DNA from: Amaranthus tricolor
Lineage: Eukaryota; Streptophyta; Magnoliopsida; Caryophyllales; Amaranthaceae
Assembly (NCBI RefSeq): GCF_026212465.1
Contig: NC_080056.1
Location: 18,610,879-18,674,878, forward strand
Direction: 5' to 3'
DNA: 64,000 bases
Shown: in pieces, positions 13,401 to 25,384 of the stretch
How the letters are laid out: each line of letters opens with the position of its first letter
Position numbering within the stretch: the first letter of the stretch is position 1
Notes under the pieces: model-generated
Databases searched by the model: none
What the model saw: the letters and a program-made list of their open reading frames with translations, nothing else
Told to the model about the DNA's origin: nothing
Program-made: the position numbers and the translations under genes

Positions 13401-15299
13401 AAATCAAACCAAGTTTGATCTACTTTATACGCAAAAAGGGCAAAAAAGCTTAAAACGCATAAAATCGCAACTTAACACGTAATTTCTAGCATATGACAAT
13501 GATTTTCAATTATAACTACTTCAACACAATAATATATACCAAATAATTTTGTGTGCCATATTTCGTGCAAATCAAACCAATTTTGAGCTACTTTATGCGC
13601 AAATGTGCCAAAAACGCTTAAAAACGCATAAAATCGCAAATAAACACGTAATTCTGTAGGATATGACTATGATTTTCAATTCTAACCACTTCACAGAATA
13701 ATATATATACCAAAGAGTGTTGTATGCCATGTTTCGTGCAAAACATAAACAAGTTTGATTTACTATATGCGCAAAAGTGCCAAAAATGGTTAAAAACCCT
13801 TAAAATCGAAACTTAACACGTAATTTCTAGCAGATGAGTATGATTTTCAATTCTAACCACATCACACAATAATATATAACAAATAGTGTTTTGTGCGATG
13901 TTTCGAGCAAAAAAAACCAAGTGTGAGCTTCTTTATGCGCAAAAGTTGCAAAAACACTTAAAAACACTTAAAAACGCAACTTAACACGTAATTTCTAGCA
14001 TATGACTATGATTTTCAATTCTAACCACTTCAACACAATAATATATACCAAATAATGATTTTTGCCAAGTTTCGTGCGAAACAAACAAGTTTTAAGCTAC
14101 TTTATGCACAAAAGTGGCAAAAACACTTAAAATCCCTTAATAACGCCATTTAACACGTATTTCTAGCATATGACTATGATTTTCTATTCTAACCACTTAA
14201 ACACAATAACATATACCAAATAGTTTTGTGTGCCAAGTTTCTTGCAAAACAAACCAAGTTTGAGCTACTGCGCAAAAGTGCCAAAAACGCTTAAAAACGC
14301 ATAAAATCGCAACTTAAAACGTAATTTCTAGCATATGACTATGATTTTCAATTCTAACCACTTCAGCACAATAATAAATGCCAAATAGTGTTGTGTGCAA
14401 AGTTTCGTCCAAAACATACCAAGTTTTAAGTTTCTTATTCGCAAAAGTGCCAAAAATGGTAAGAAAAAACCTTTAAAATCACAACTTAACACGTAATTTC
14501 AACCATATGACAACAATTTTCAATTATAACCACTTCAACACAATAATATATACCAAATAATGTTTGTGTGCCAAGTTTCGTGCAAATCAAACCAAGTTTG
14601 AGCTACTTTATACGCAAAAAGGGCAAAAAAGCTTAAAAACGCATAAAAATCGCAACTTAACACGTAATTTCTAGCATATGACAATGATTTTCAATTATAA
14701 CTACTTCAACACAATAATATATACCAAATAATATGGTGTTGCCATGTTTCGTGCAAAAAACCAAGTTTGAGCTACTTAATGCGCAAAAGTGCCAAAAACG
14801 CTTAAAAACGCATAAAATCGCAAAAAAAACATGTAATTCTGTAGGATATGACTATGATTTTCAATCTAACCACTTCACAGAATAATATATATACCAAATA
14901 GTGTTGTGTGCCATGTTTCGTGCAAAACATACAAGTTTGATTACTATATGCGCAAAAGTGCCAAAAATGGTTAAAAACCCCTTAAATCAAAACTTAACAC
15001 GTAATTTCTAGCAGATGAATATGATTTTCAATTCTAACCACTTCAACCACAATAATATATACCAAATAGTGTTTTGTGCGATGTTTCGTGCAAAACAAAC
15101 CAAGTGTGAGCTACTTTATGCGCAAAAGTTGCAAAAACACTAAAAAACACTTAAAAACGCAACTTAACACGTAATTTCTAGCATTTGACTATGATTTTCA
15201 ATTCTAACCACATTAACCCAGTAATATATACCAAATAGTGTTTGTGTTCCAAATTTCGTGCAAAACAAACCAAGTTTGAGCTACTTTATGCGCAAAAGT

Positions 15300-16990
15300 G
15301 CCAAAAATGGTAAAAAAAAAACCCTTAAAATCACAACTCAACATATAATTTCTACCATATGACAATGATTTTCAATTCTAACCACTTCAACACAATAATA
15401 TATACTAAATAATGTTGTGTGCCAAGTTTCGTGCAAGTCAAACCAAGTTTGAAGCTACTTTATGCAGAAAAGTGCCAAAAACGCTTAAAAAACACATAAA
15501 ATCGCAAATAACACGTAATTTCTCGCATACGACCAATGATTTTCAATTATAACCACTTCAACACAATAATATATACCAAATAATATTTGTGTGCTAGGTT
15601 TCGTGCAAATCAAAACAAGTTTTAGCTACTTTATGCGCAAAAGTGCCAAAAACGCTTAAAAACGCATAAAATCGCAAATAAACACGTTATTCTATAGCAT
15701 ATGAGTATGATTTTCAATTCTAACCACTTCAAAAGTATAATATTATATACCAAGTAGTGTTGTGTGCCAAGTTTGGTGCAAAACAAACCAAGTTTGTGCT
15801 ACTTTAGGCGCAAAAGTGGCAAAAACGCTTAAAAACCCTTAAAATCGTAACTTAACACGTTAATTTTAGCATATGACTATGATTTTCAATTATATCCACT
15901 TCCACAAAAGAATATATACCAAATAGTGTTGTATGCCAAGTTTCGTGCAAAACAAACCAAGTTTGAGCAACTTTATGGACAAAAGTGCCAAAAACGCTTA
16001 ATAACACATAAAAACACAACTTAACACGTAATTTATAGCATATGACTATGATTTTCAATTCTAATCACTTCGACTCAGTAATATATACCAAATATGTTGT
16101 GTGCCAAGTTTCGTGCAAAACAAACCAAGTTTGAGCTACTTTATGCGCAAAAGTGCCAAAAACACTTAAAAACGCATAAAATCACAACTTAACACGTAAT
16201 TTCTAGCATATGACTATTATTTTAAATTCTAACCACTCAAAACAATAATATATACCAAATAGTGTTGTGTGCCAATTTTTGTGCAAAACAAAAAAAGTTT
16301 GAGCTACTTTACGCACAAAAGTGGCAAAAAACGCTTAAAAACCCTTAAAAACGCAACTTAACACGTAATTTCTAGCATATGACTATGATTTTTAATTCTA
16401 ACCACTTCAACACAATAATATATATACCCAATAGTGTTGTGATCCAAGTTCCGTGAAAACATAACAATTTTGAGCTACTATTTGCGCAAAGAGTGCCAAA
16501 ACGCTAAAAACGCATAAAATCGCAAATAAACACGTAATTTCTAGCATATGACTATGATTTTAAATTTTAACCACTTCCATCACAATAATATATATACCAA
16601 ATAGTGTCTTTGGCAAGTTTCGTGCAAACATACCAAGTTTGAGCTACTTATGTGCAAAAGTGCAAAAAATGGTTAATAACTCTTAAAATCGCAACATAAC
16701 ACATAATATGTAGCATATAACTATGATTTCGAATTCTAACCACTTCAACACAGTAATATATACCAAATAGTGTTGTTTGCCAAGTTTCGTGCAAAACAAA
16801 CCAAGTTTGAGCTTGTTTATGCGCAAAGTGGCAAAAACGCTTAAAAAGCCTTAAAATCGCAGCTTAACACGTAATTTCTAGCATAGGACAATGATTTTAA
16901 TTTCTAACCACTTCAACACAATAATATATTACCAAAAGTGTTGTGAGCCAAGTTTCGTGCTATACAAAGCAAGTTTGAGCTACTTTATGC
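15300..16990 (+). repeat. Segment repeated at 23.1-24.8 kb
   Basis: About ten monomers with shared private variants (acaactcaacatataattt, cgtgcaagtcaaacc, gtgttgtgatccaagttccg) recur in the same order at about 23105-24835, offset 7798 bp at the marker acatataatt (15341 and 23139). The copies differ by scattered substitutions and by a local duplication near 24300. The two copies lie on opposite sides of the CACTA element. Confidence 0.8.
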
Positions 16991-19900
16991 GTAAAAGTGC
17001 CATAAATGGTTAAAAACCCTTAAAATCGAAACTTAACACGTAATTTCTACCATATGTATATGATTTTCAATTCTAACCACTTCAACACAATAATATATAC
17101 CAAATAGTGTTTTGTGCGATGTTTCGAGCAAAAAAAACAAGTGTGAGCACTTTATGCGCAAAAGTTGCAAAAACACTTAAATACACTTAAAAACGCAACT
17201 AAACACGTAATTTCTAGCATATGACTATGATTTTCAATTCTAACCACATTAACCCAAGTAATATATACCAAATAGTGTTCTGTGCCAAATTTCGTGCAAA
17301 ACAACCAAGTTTGAGCTACTTTACGCACAAAAGTGGCAAAAACGCTTAAAACCTTTAAAACGCAACTTAACACGTAATTTCTAGAATATGACTATGATTT
17401 TCAATTCTAACCACTCAAACACAATAATATATACCAAATAGTGTTGTGTGCAAAGTTTCATGCAATACAAACCAAGTTTGAGCTACTTTATGCGTAAATT
17501 GCCATAAAACGCTTAAAAAACGCATAAATCGCAACTTAACACGTAATTCTAGCATCTGACTATGATTTTCAATTCTAACCACTTCAATACAATAATATAT
17601 ACCAAATAGTATTGTGTGCCAAGTTTCGTCCAAAACATACCAAGTTTGAGCTACTTTATGCGCAAAAGTGCCAAAAATGTTACAACAAACCCTTAAATCA
17701 TAACTTAACACGTAATTTCTAGCATATGACAATGATTGCAATTATAACCACTTCAACCACAATAATATATACCAAATAATGTTGTGTGAAAATTTTCGTG
17801 CAAATCAAACCAAGTTTGAGCTACTTTATGCACAAAAGTGCCAAAAACCGCTTAAAAACGCATAAAATCGCAAATTAACACGTAATTTGTTGGATATGAC
17901 TATGATTTTCAATTCTATCCACTTCAACAAAATAATATATATACAAAATAGTTTTGTGTGCCATGTTTCGTGCAAAACATAACAAGTTTGATCTACTATA
18001 TGCGCAAAAGTGCCAAAAATGGTTAAAAAACGCATAAAATCGGAACTTAACCCGAAATTTCTAGCATATGACTATGATTTTCAATTCTAACCACTTCAAC
18101 AAAATAATATATACCAAATAGTGTTGTAAGTTAGACCTACTTTATTCGCAAAAGTGCTAAAAATTGTAAAAAAAACCCTTAAAATCAAAACTTAACACGT
18201 AATTTCTACCATATGACAATGATTTTCAATTCTAACCACTTCAAACAATAATATATACTAATAATGTTGTGTGCCAAGTTTCGAGCAAGTCAAACCAAGT
18301 TTGAGCTACTTTATGCACAAAAGTGCCAAAAACGCTTAAGAACGCATAATATCGAAACTTACCACTTAATTTCAAGCATATGACTATGATTTTAAATTCT
18401 AACCACTTCAACATAATAATATATACAAAATAGTATTGTGTGCCAAGTTTCGTGCAAAACATACCAAGTTTGAGCTACTTTATGCGCAAAAGTGCCAAAA
18501 ATGGTAAAAAAAACCCTTAAAATCACAACTCAACATATAATTTCTACCATATGACAATGATTTTAAATTATAACCACTTCAACACAATAATATATACCAA
18601 ATAATGTTGTGTGCCAAGTTTCGTGCAAGTCAAACCAGCTACTTTATGCACAAAAGTGCCAAAAACGCTTAAAAACGCATAAATTCGCAAATAAAAACGT
18701 AATTCTGTAGGATATGACTATGATTTTCAATTCTTACAACTTCAATAGAAAAATATATATACCAAATAGTGTTGTGTGCCATGTTTCGTGCAAAACTTAC
18801 CAAGTTTGAGCTACTTTATGCGCAAAAGTGCCAAAAATGATAAAAAAAAAACCTTTAAAATCACAACTCAACATATAATTTCTACCATATGACAATGATT
18901 TTCAATTATAACCACTTCAACACAATAATATATACCAAATAATGTTGTGTGCCAAGTTTCGTGCAAGTCAAACCAAGTTTGAGCTACTTTATGCACAAAA
19001 GTGCCAAAAACGCTTAAAAACGCATAAAATCGCAAATAAACACGTAATTCTGTAGGATATGACTATGATTTTCAATTCTAACAACTTCAATAGAAAAATA
19101 TATATACCAAATAGTGTTGTGTGCCATGTTTCGTGCAAAACATAACAAGTTTGATCTAGTATATGCGCAAAAGTGCCAAAAATGGTTAAAAACCATTAAA
19201 ATCGGAACTTAACACGTAATTTCTAGCATATGACTATGATTTTCAATTCTAGCCACTTCAACACAATAATATATACCAAATAATTATTTTTGCCAAGTTT
19301 CGTGCGAAACAAACCAAGTTTGAGCTACTTTATGCACAAAAGTGGCAAAAACACTTAAAATCCCTTAATAACGCCATTTAACATGTTATTTCTAGCATAT
19401 GACTATGATTTTCTATTCTAACCACTTAAACACAATAACATATACCAAATAGTTTTGTGTGCCAAGTTTCTTGCAAAACAAACCAAGTTTGAGCTACTGC
19501 GCAAAAGTGCCAAAAACGCTTAAAAACGCATAAAATCGCAACTTAAAACGTAATTTCTAGCATATGACTATGATTTTCAATTCTAACCACTTCAACACAA
19601 TAATAAATGCCAAATAGTGTTGTGTGCAAAGTTTCGTCCAAAACATACCAAGTTTAAGTTTCTTTATTCGCAAAAGTGCCAAAAATGGTAAGAAAAAACC
19701 TTTAAAATCACAACTTAACACGTAATTTCAACCATATGACAATAATTTTCAATTATAACCACTTCAACACAATAATATATACCAAATAATGTTGTGTGCC
19801 AAGTTTCGTGCAAATCAAACCAAGTTTGAGCTACTTTATACGCAAAAAGGGCAAAAAAGCTTAAAAACGCATAAAATTGCAACTTAACACGTAATTTCTA

Positions 19901-20243
19901 CCATATGACAATGATTTTCAATTATAACTACTTCAACACAATAATATATACCAAATAATGTTGTGTGCCATGTTTCGTGCAAAAAACCAAGTTTGAGCTA
20001 CTTTATGCGCAAAAGTGCCAAAAACGCTTAAAAACGCATAAAATCGCAAAAAAACATGTAATTCTGTAGGTTATGACTATGATTTTCAATTCTAACCACT
20101 TCAACAGAAAAATATATATACCAAATAGTGTTGTGTGCCATGTTTCGTGCAAAACATACAAGTTTGATTTACTATATGCGCAAAAGTGCCAAAAATGGTT
20201 AAAAACCCTTAAAATCGAAACTTAACACGTAATTTCTAGCAGA

Positions 20244-20246
20244 TGA
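20244..20246 (+). other. Target-site duplication TGA, left
   Basis: The satellite reads agcaga-tga before the transposon and tga-gtatgattttc after it (23026-23028). Uninterrupted relatives read agcagatgagtatgatt with a single tga, for example at 9456-9472. A 3-bp duplication is what CACTA-superfamily transposases produce. Confidence 0.93.
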
Positions 20247-20261
20247 CACTAGTGGAAAAAA
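20247..20261 (+). repeat. CACTA terminal inverted repeat, left
   Basis: CACTAGTGGAAAAAA, identical over 15 bp to the reverse complement of 23011-23025. The first five bases define the superfamily. Confidence 0.95.
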
Positions 20262-20265
20262 ATTT

Positions 20266-20478
20266 ATTTGCTGCTTATTATTTGCTGCGGTTTTTGCATA
20301 TACGCAGCAATAAATATGAAAAAGAATTGGAATAAAAAAAAAACCACTAATTGCTGCGGTTTTGGTCTATGACCGCAGCAAATAACCTTGTGCAGCTTCA
20401 ATTGCTGCGGTTCTCTCCATGACCGCAGCAAATAGGTCTTCCAATTGCTCCGGTTTGCCTCCACCCGCAGCAAATAAC
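20266..20478 (+). repeat. Left subterminal hairpin repeats of the CACTA element
   Basis: Four inverted pairs of the motif ttgctgcggt...accgcagcaa, beginning near 20281, 20350, 20401 and 20445, preceded by a degenerate single copy at 20266. Each pair is separated by about 10-15 bp and could fold as a hairpin. The last pair has a mismatch (ttgctccggt). Such arrays are expected transposase binding sites; no binding evidence is available from sequence alone. Confidence 0.85.
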
Positions 20479-22760
20479 ATTACTCTCTGATCTCGCCTTA
20501 AGCTTCATAATAAAACCCTTTAGCTTCTGTACTCTCTCGCCTTAATTCCCTTAAGCTTTTGTTCTCTGATCTTCTTCATTCCTTCATTCCATTCCAGACG
20601 CACAAACCTTCGTTCCATTCTCGCTCCTTCGTTCATTAATTTCAAACGCACAAACGAACAACAGTAATTCCTTCATTCTCCTTCGTTCCGTTCCAGATTT
20701 CGAACGCAAAAACCCTTCGTTCCATTGTCCTTCGTTCATTCACATCTATTTGGAAATTTTTAAGTTTGGGATGATCAACAAATTGGGATTTTGTGTTCTT
20801 TGAAAATCTTGACAGTTCGACTTCGTTCATTCCAGATTTAGGGTTTGTGATTTTATTTGCTGAAGAAATCCACTTAACTCTGAAGAAATCAAGTATTTTT
20901 GCCTATTTAACTCCTTATGTTTAATTGATTGCTTGTTGTTTTATCGATGAATTATTGTTTACTTATTTCCATTTCATTGTTTGATATTTGAGTTCGTGTT
21001 TAGGGCTTGTTATTCAGAAATTTGTTTTTGGTATTTTGGTTGAATTTTGTAGTGTATTTTTCAATTCTAGAGATAAAATTGAACTCCAGGCTTTTCCATG
21101 TATTTGTATTTGTATTTGAACTCCAGGCTTGTTCCACACCCTAAATCATGCAATTTCATTTGTATTTGTTGCTTTGAAATTGGGTTTTTCTTCCAAAATT
21201 CATTGAGATCTCACAATCTCTTAGGAATTTGGATGCTTGAGATTGAGATCATCCTCTATAGCTTGTAGATTTTCATAAGGGTGTAGAAATGATTGATCAT
21301 CCTAATTGTTTGAGCATTTCTTATGTATGGGCTGGTACAATGCGAACTATGCAAGGGTCCAAGGCGTTCTCTGTGGTGGAGGCTCTTGGTATCGGATTTG
21401 CCCTAACTATACATTTCTAGGTACGTAGTGATTAATGAAATGTGAAAAGTTGTTTGGTTTCTTTAATTGTTATTGATTCATAAAATTATTATCATAATCG
21501 ATTTGTATGATGATTCTTGTTGTGGATGCTCACTAAATGACCTGATTTCTCTACATTTTTGTATTTCATGATTCAATTCATCAATGCAATTGGCATTTTT
21601 GTTGGAATTGTAATTGCCTTGTGTCTTATAAGTTGCAACTGAATAATTGTTTTTACTCGGGAGATTTAGAGTTCGAATTTTGACCTCTTTTGTTTTTTTG
21701 TTTAGATTATTATAATCTTATCCAATCTTTTTGGCTGTATTCATGGAACTCGATTTACACAAACTATTATCATCAAGCTCAATCTTTTAAATTGGTAATT
21801 ACAACTTAATTTGCTCATATTGAGTTAATGTTGCTGTGTGTCGCTGTCCTCGTGCATTTGTTGGGGGTTGTCTGCTGGTAGTGTTGCTTGTTGGTTCTTT
21901 TTTGTGGTTGTTTTGGTTTGGTTTGTTGATGTGTTTAAGGGTGTGGTTGCTACTAATGGAGGGTAGATGTGCTGACTGAAATATGGAGCAAATTGGGTAG
22001 TGTGCAGTTGGAATTCGTTGCTGCTGGTTTGGGTGTTTGGAGTTGTCAGCTGGTGTATATCTACTGCTGTTTTTTTTTTGTGGGTTGTGTGTATCCGTAT
22101 GACTTTTTATCTTGATTTTCAATGAAAAATTATGTCTAACAATGAAATAATTGTTTATATCTTCAGGTTACCCCCAAAGCACACTTTCAGTATGATCTTG
22201 GGGTTGAGAACTTGGATTTTGTTGAAAATGTGATGGTAAAATAACTTATTACAAGTGAAACAGTACTGATATCAATATCAAGAGAACTACAAGATTTTGA
22301 CAACACAAAACTCAGTGTTAAGATTTTGACAACTGGTTGTGTGCATCTTCTGAAGCTAGTGATGATCAGTATATTTGGGCAACAACAGCAGCTTCCAGAA
22401 TAATCTTTTGTACAACACAAAACTCAGTGTTAAGCTTAGCTGTTAGTTATCTTATTTTCTTGTTGTTTGTGATCAGTATATATTCATAGGTTGTTTATTT
22501 TCTTGTTGTTAGTTATCTGTTAGTTTATTTTCTTTTGTACAGAATGATCAGTATATATGCATAGGTTGTTTGTGATGATCAGTATAATCTTTTGTACCTT
22601 CAGATTATATTTTCTTGATTGAATAAGTGAGAATACATTTTTACTCTTCTAATCTCCTTTTCACTCTTTAGCACAGTTTGTAATTACTGCTTTTGATTTG
22701 GTAAAATAACAATATTATTGGATTATTATGAGTATAAAACGAAAAAAAAAATAAAAAAAA
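20479..22760 (+). other. Gene-like interior of the CACTA element, unidentified
   Basis: I do not recognise a product here. The first 400 bp or so is CT-rich with repeated ttcgttccattc-like phrases, resembling a plant 5' leader. A short exon-like stretch at about 21322-21420 is relatively GC-rich and ends ctag/gtacgtag, a plausible splice donor. A plausible acceptor, tatcttcag, ends at 22166 and is followed by an open stretch to about 22240. Joining these two in the longest frame soon hits a stop, so no continuous product is supported. The stretch between them is strongly T- and G-rich on the + strand (about 21820-22100). Near 22300-22590 the phrases acaacacaaaactcagtgtt and gatcagtatata recur. 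A captured gene fragment or a non-coding transcript are both possible. Confidence 0.4.
22301..22600 (+). repeat. Short imperfect direct repeats inside the CACTA element
   Basis: The phrase acaacacaaaactcagtgtt occurs near 22302 and again near 22412. The phrase gatcagtatata followed by tcatagg or gcatagg and ttgttt recurs near 22470 and 22545, interleaved with ttattttcttgttgtt. They look like local slippage or small tandem duplications in non-coding sequence. Confidence 0.6.
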
Positions 22761-22764
22761 AGAG

Positions 22765-22847
22765 TTATTTGCTGCGGTCAGGGGCAAAACCGCAGCAAAT
22801 AATGCACACTTATTTGCTGCGGTTTTGCCCCTGACCGCAGCAAATAA
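22765..22847. repeat. 38-bp perfect inverted repeat with 7-bp spacer
   Basis: The arm at 22765-22802 is the exact reverse complement of the arm at 22810-22847, with tgcacac between. Each arm is itself a smaller inverted pair of the subterminal motif, so the structure is a palindrome of palindromes that could extrude as a cruciform or fold in RNA. Confidence 0.9.
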
Positions 22848-23000
22848 TACCCTTATTTGCTGCGGTTTTTGACCATAACCGCAGCAAATAATGCCCTTAT
22901 TTGCTGCGGTTTTGAACCGCAGCATTTAAAAAAGGACATTTGCTGCCATCACAATTGCTGGGGGCCAAAACCGCAGCAAATAATGGCAAAAAAAACCGCA
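22765..23000 (+). repeat. Right subterminal hairpin repeats of the CACTA element
   Basis: At least four inverted pairs of ttatttgctgcggt / accgcagcaaataa begin near 22765, 22810, 22853 and 22890, followed by degenerate copies to 23006. The density is higher than at the left end. The motif and spacing match the left end, confirming that both ends belong to one element. The first two pairs together form a longer perfect palindrome, listed separately. Confidence 0.88.
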
Positions 23001-23010
23001 GCAAATGATG

Positions 23011-23025
23011 TTTTTTCCACTAGTG
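23011..23025 (-). repeat. CACTA terminal inverted repeat, right
   Basis: TTTTTTCCACTAGTG, the exact reverse complement of the left terminal repeat, followed at once by the second TGA and then satellite sequence. Confidence 0.95.
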
Positions 23026-23069
23026 TGAGTATGATTTTCAATTCTAACCACTTCAACACAATAATATAT

Positions 23070-23201
23070 ACCAAATAGTGTTTTGTGCGATGTTTCGTGC
23101 AAAACAATGGTAAAAAAACCCCTTAAAATCACAACTCAACATATAATTTCTACCATATGACAATGATTTTCAATTCTAACCACTTCAACACAATAATATA
23201 T
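23070..23201 (+). repeat. Truncated satellite monomer (132 bp) next to the CACTA insertion
   Basis: After gtgcaaaacaa the sequence jumps to tggtaaaaaaacccc, skipping about 37 bp of the usual monomer. This is a recombination junction between a monomer of the type the CACTA entered and the segment shared with 15.3 kb. Confidence 0.7.
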
Positions 23202-24221
23202 ACTAAATAATGTTGTGTGCCAAGTTTCGTGCAAGTCAAACCAAGTTTGAGCTACTTTATGCAGAAAAGTGCCAAAAACGCTTAAAAACACATAAAATCG
23301 CAAATCAACACGTAATTTCTCGCATACGACAATGATTTTCAATTATAACCACTTCAACACAATAATATATACCAAATAATATTTGTGTGCTAGGTTTCGT
23401 GCAAATCAAAACAAGTTTGAGCTACTTTATGCGCAAAAGTGCCAAAAACGCTTAAAAACGCATAAAAGCGCAAATAAACATGTTATTCTGTAGCATATGA
23501 GTATGAATTTCAATTCTAACCACTTCAAAAGAATAATATATATACCAAGTAGTGTTGTGTGCCAAGTTTGGTGCAAAACAAACCAGGTTTGTGCTACTTT
23601 AGGCGCAAAAGTGGCAAAAACGCTTAAAAACCCTTAAAATCGCAACTTAACACGCAATTTCTAGCATATGACTATGATTTTCAATTATAACCACTTCAAC
23701 AAAAGAATATATACCAAATAGTGTTGTATGCCAAGTTTCGTGCAAAACAAACCAAGTTTCAGCAACTTTATGGACAAAAGTGCCAAAAACGCTTAAAAAC
23801 ACTTAAAAACACAACTTAACACGTAATTATAGCATATGACTATGATTTTCAATTCTAATCACTTCGACTCAATAATATATACCAAATAGTGTTGTGTGCC
23901 AAGTTTCGTGCAAAACAAACCAAGTTTGAGCTACTTTATGCGCAAAAGTGCCAAAAACACTTAAAAACGCATAAAATCGCAACTTAACACGTAATTTCTA
24001 GCATATGACTATTATTTTCAATTCTAACCACTTCAAAACAATAATATATACCAAATAGTGTTGTGTGCCAATTTTCGTGCAAAACAAAAAAAGTTTGAGC
24101 TACTTTACGCACAAAAGTGGCAAAAACGCTTAAAAACCCTTAAAAACGCAACTTAACACGTAATTTCTAGCATATGACTATGATTTTTAATTCTAACCAC
24201 TTCAACACAATAATATATATA

Positions 24222-24434
24222 CCCAATAGTGTTGTGATCCAAGTTCCGTGAAAAACATAACAATTTTGAGCTACTATTTGCGCAAAAGTGCCAAAAATGG
24301 TTAAAAACCCTTCAAATCGCAACTGCAAAAGAGCCAAAAACGCTTTAAAACGCATAAAATCGCAAATAAACACGTAATTTCTAGCATATGACTATGATTT
24401 TCAATTTTAACCACTTCATCACAATAATATATAT
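24222..24434 (+). repeat. Overlong satellite monomer (about 213 bp)
   Basis: A local duplication of the middle segment (caaatcgcaactgcaaaag followed by a second aaaaacgcttt) lengthens the monomer by about 44 bp. The related copy near 16430 lacks the extra piece. Confidence 0.65.
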
Positions 24435-25384
24435 ACCAAATAGTGTTGTTTGCCAAGTTTCATGCAAAACATACCAAGTTTGAGCTACTTTATGTGCAAA
24501 AGTGCAAAAAATGGTTAATAACTCTTAAAATCGCAACATAACACATAATATGTAGCATATAACTATTATTTTGAATTCTAACCACTTCAACACAGTAATA
24601 TATACCAAATAGTGTTGTTTGCCAAGTTTCGTGCAAAACAAACCAAGTTTGAGCTTGTTTATGCGCAAAAGTGGCAAAAACGCTTAAAAAGCCTTAAAAT
24701 CGCAGCTTAACACGTAATTTCTAGCATAGGACAATGATTTTCATTTCTAACCACTTCAACACAATAATATATACCAAATAGTGTTGTGAGCCAAGTTTCG
24801 TGCAATACAAAGCAAGTTTGAGCTACTTTATGCGCAAAAATGCCAAAAACGCTTAAAAACGCATAAAATCGCAACTTAACACGTAATTTCTAGCATATGA
24901 AAATGATTTTGAATTCTAACCACTTTAATACGATAATATATACCAAATAATGTTGTGTGCCAAGTTCCGTTCAAAACAAACAATGTTTGACCTACTTTAT
25001 GCGCATAAGTGCCAAAAACGCTTAAAAACGCATAAAATCGCAACTTAATATGTAATTTCTAGCGTATGACTATAATTTTCAATTCTAACCACTTCAACAC
25101 AATAATATATACCAAATAATGTTGTGTGCCAAGTTTCGTGCAAAACATACCAAGTTTGAGGTACTATAAGCGAAAAAGTGCTAAAAACGGTTAAAAAACT
25201 CTTAAAATCGCAACTTAACACGTAATTTCTATCATATGACACATTTTCATTTCCAACCACTTCAAAACAATAATATATACCAAATAATGTTGTGTGCCAG
25301 GTTTTGTGCAAATCAAACCTAGTTTGAGCTACTTTATGCGCAAAAGTGCCAAAAACGCCTAAAAACGCATAAAATCGCAACTTA

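Larger units (their letters stand above)
1..13720 (+). repeat. Mosaic of duplicated multi-monomer blocks
   Basis: A recognisable series of monomers recurs around the landmark ccatgtttcgtgcaaaacat, found at about 4, 2191, 3697, 5714, 7015, 11396 and 12561. The series includes the 146-bp short monomer, a monomer with doubled cacttaaaaa, and a monomer with gtttcgtccaaaacatacc. Spacings correspond to about 13, 9, 12 and 7 monomers. Copies are near-identical but the period is not constant, so this is a set of nested duplications and deletions and not one regular higher-order repeat. The order of monomer types is kept within blocks. Confidence 0.8.
1..20246 (+). repeat. 169-bp satellite array, left block
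   Basis: Head-to-tail tandem repeats with a period of 169 bp: the landmark ccaaatag falls at 303, 472 and 641. A typical monomer is about 34% GC by my count, carries an NdeI-like catatg core, and ends in a short (TA)n run followed by ccaaatagtgttgtgtgcc. All copies run in the same orientation. The best conserved part runs from gcatatgac to ccaaatagtg; the most variable part is the A-tract stretch in the middle. The stretch has no gene. Its short minus-strand open frames recur with the same peptide in monomer after monomer and are by-products of the repeat. The length is close to that of many plant centromeric or heterochromatic satellites, but centromere identity cannot be read from sequence. 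The block continues beyond the left end of the window. Confidence 0.97.
20247..23025 (+). mobile_element. Non-autonomous CACTA DNA transposon, 2779 bp, complete
   Basis: The element starts CACTAGTGGAAAAAA and ends with its exact reverse complement TTTTTTCCACTAGTG, giving a perfect 15-bp terminal inverted repeat. It is flanked by the 3-bp duplication TGA, and satellite monomer sequence resumes on both sides without loss. Both ends carry clusters of an inverted subterminal motif, atttgctgcggt / accgcagcaaat; in this superfamily such repeats are the binding sites for the DNA-binding transposase protein. No transposase frame is present, so any movement would have needed an autonomous relative. 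The interior (about 20479-22760) has base composition unlike the ends and looks like transcribed gene sequence. The strand is arbitrary; + is the direction in which the interior looks gene-like. Sharp ends and an intact duplication suggest a fairly recent insertion. Confidence 0.93.

Noticed and set aside
1..20246. CRISPR-like regular spacing
   Set aside because: The whole 169-bp unit is repeated with no unique spacers between short repeats; it is a eukaryotic satellite.
21799..22122. 107-codon minus-strand frame in the CACTA interior
   Set aside because: Low-complexity Asn/His/Pro/Gln/Thr-rich translation of a T/G-rich intron-like stretch, with no recognisable domain.
22668..23132. Frames on both strands over the right CACTA end
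   Set aside because: They translate the inverted subterminal repeats; one runs across the transposon end into satellite.
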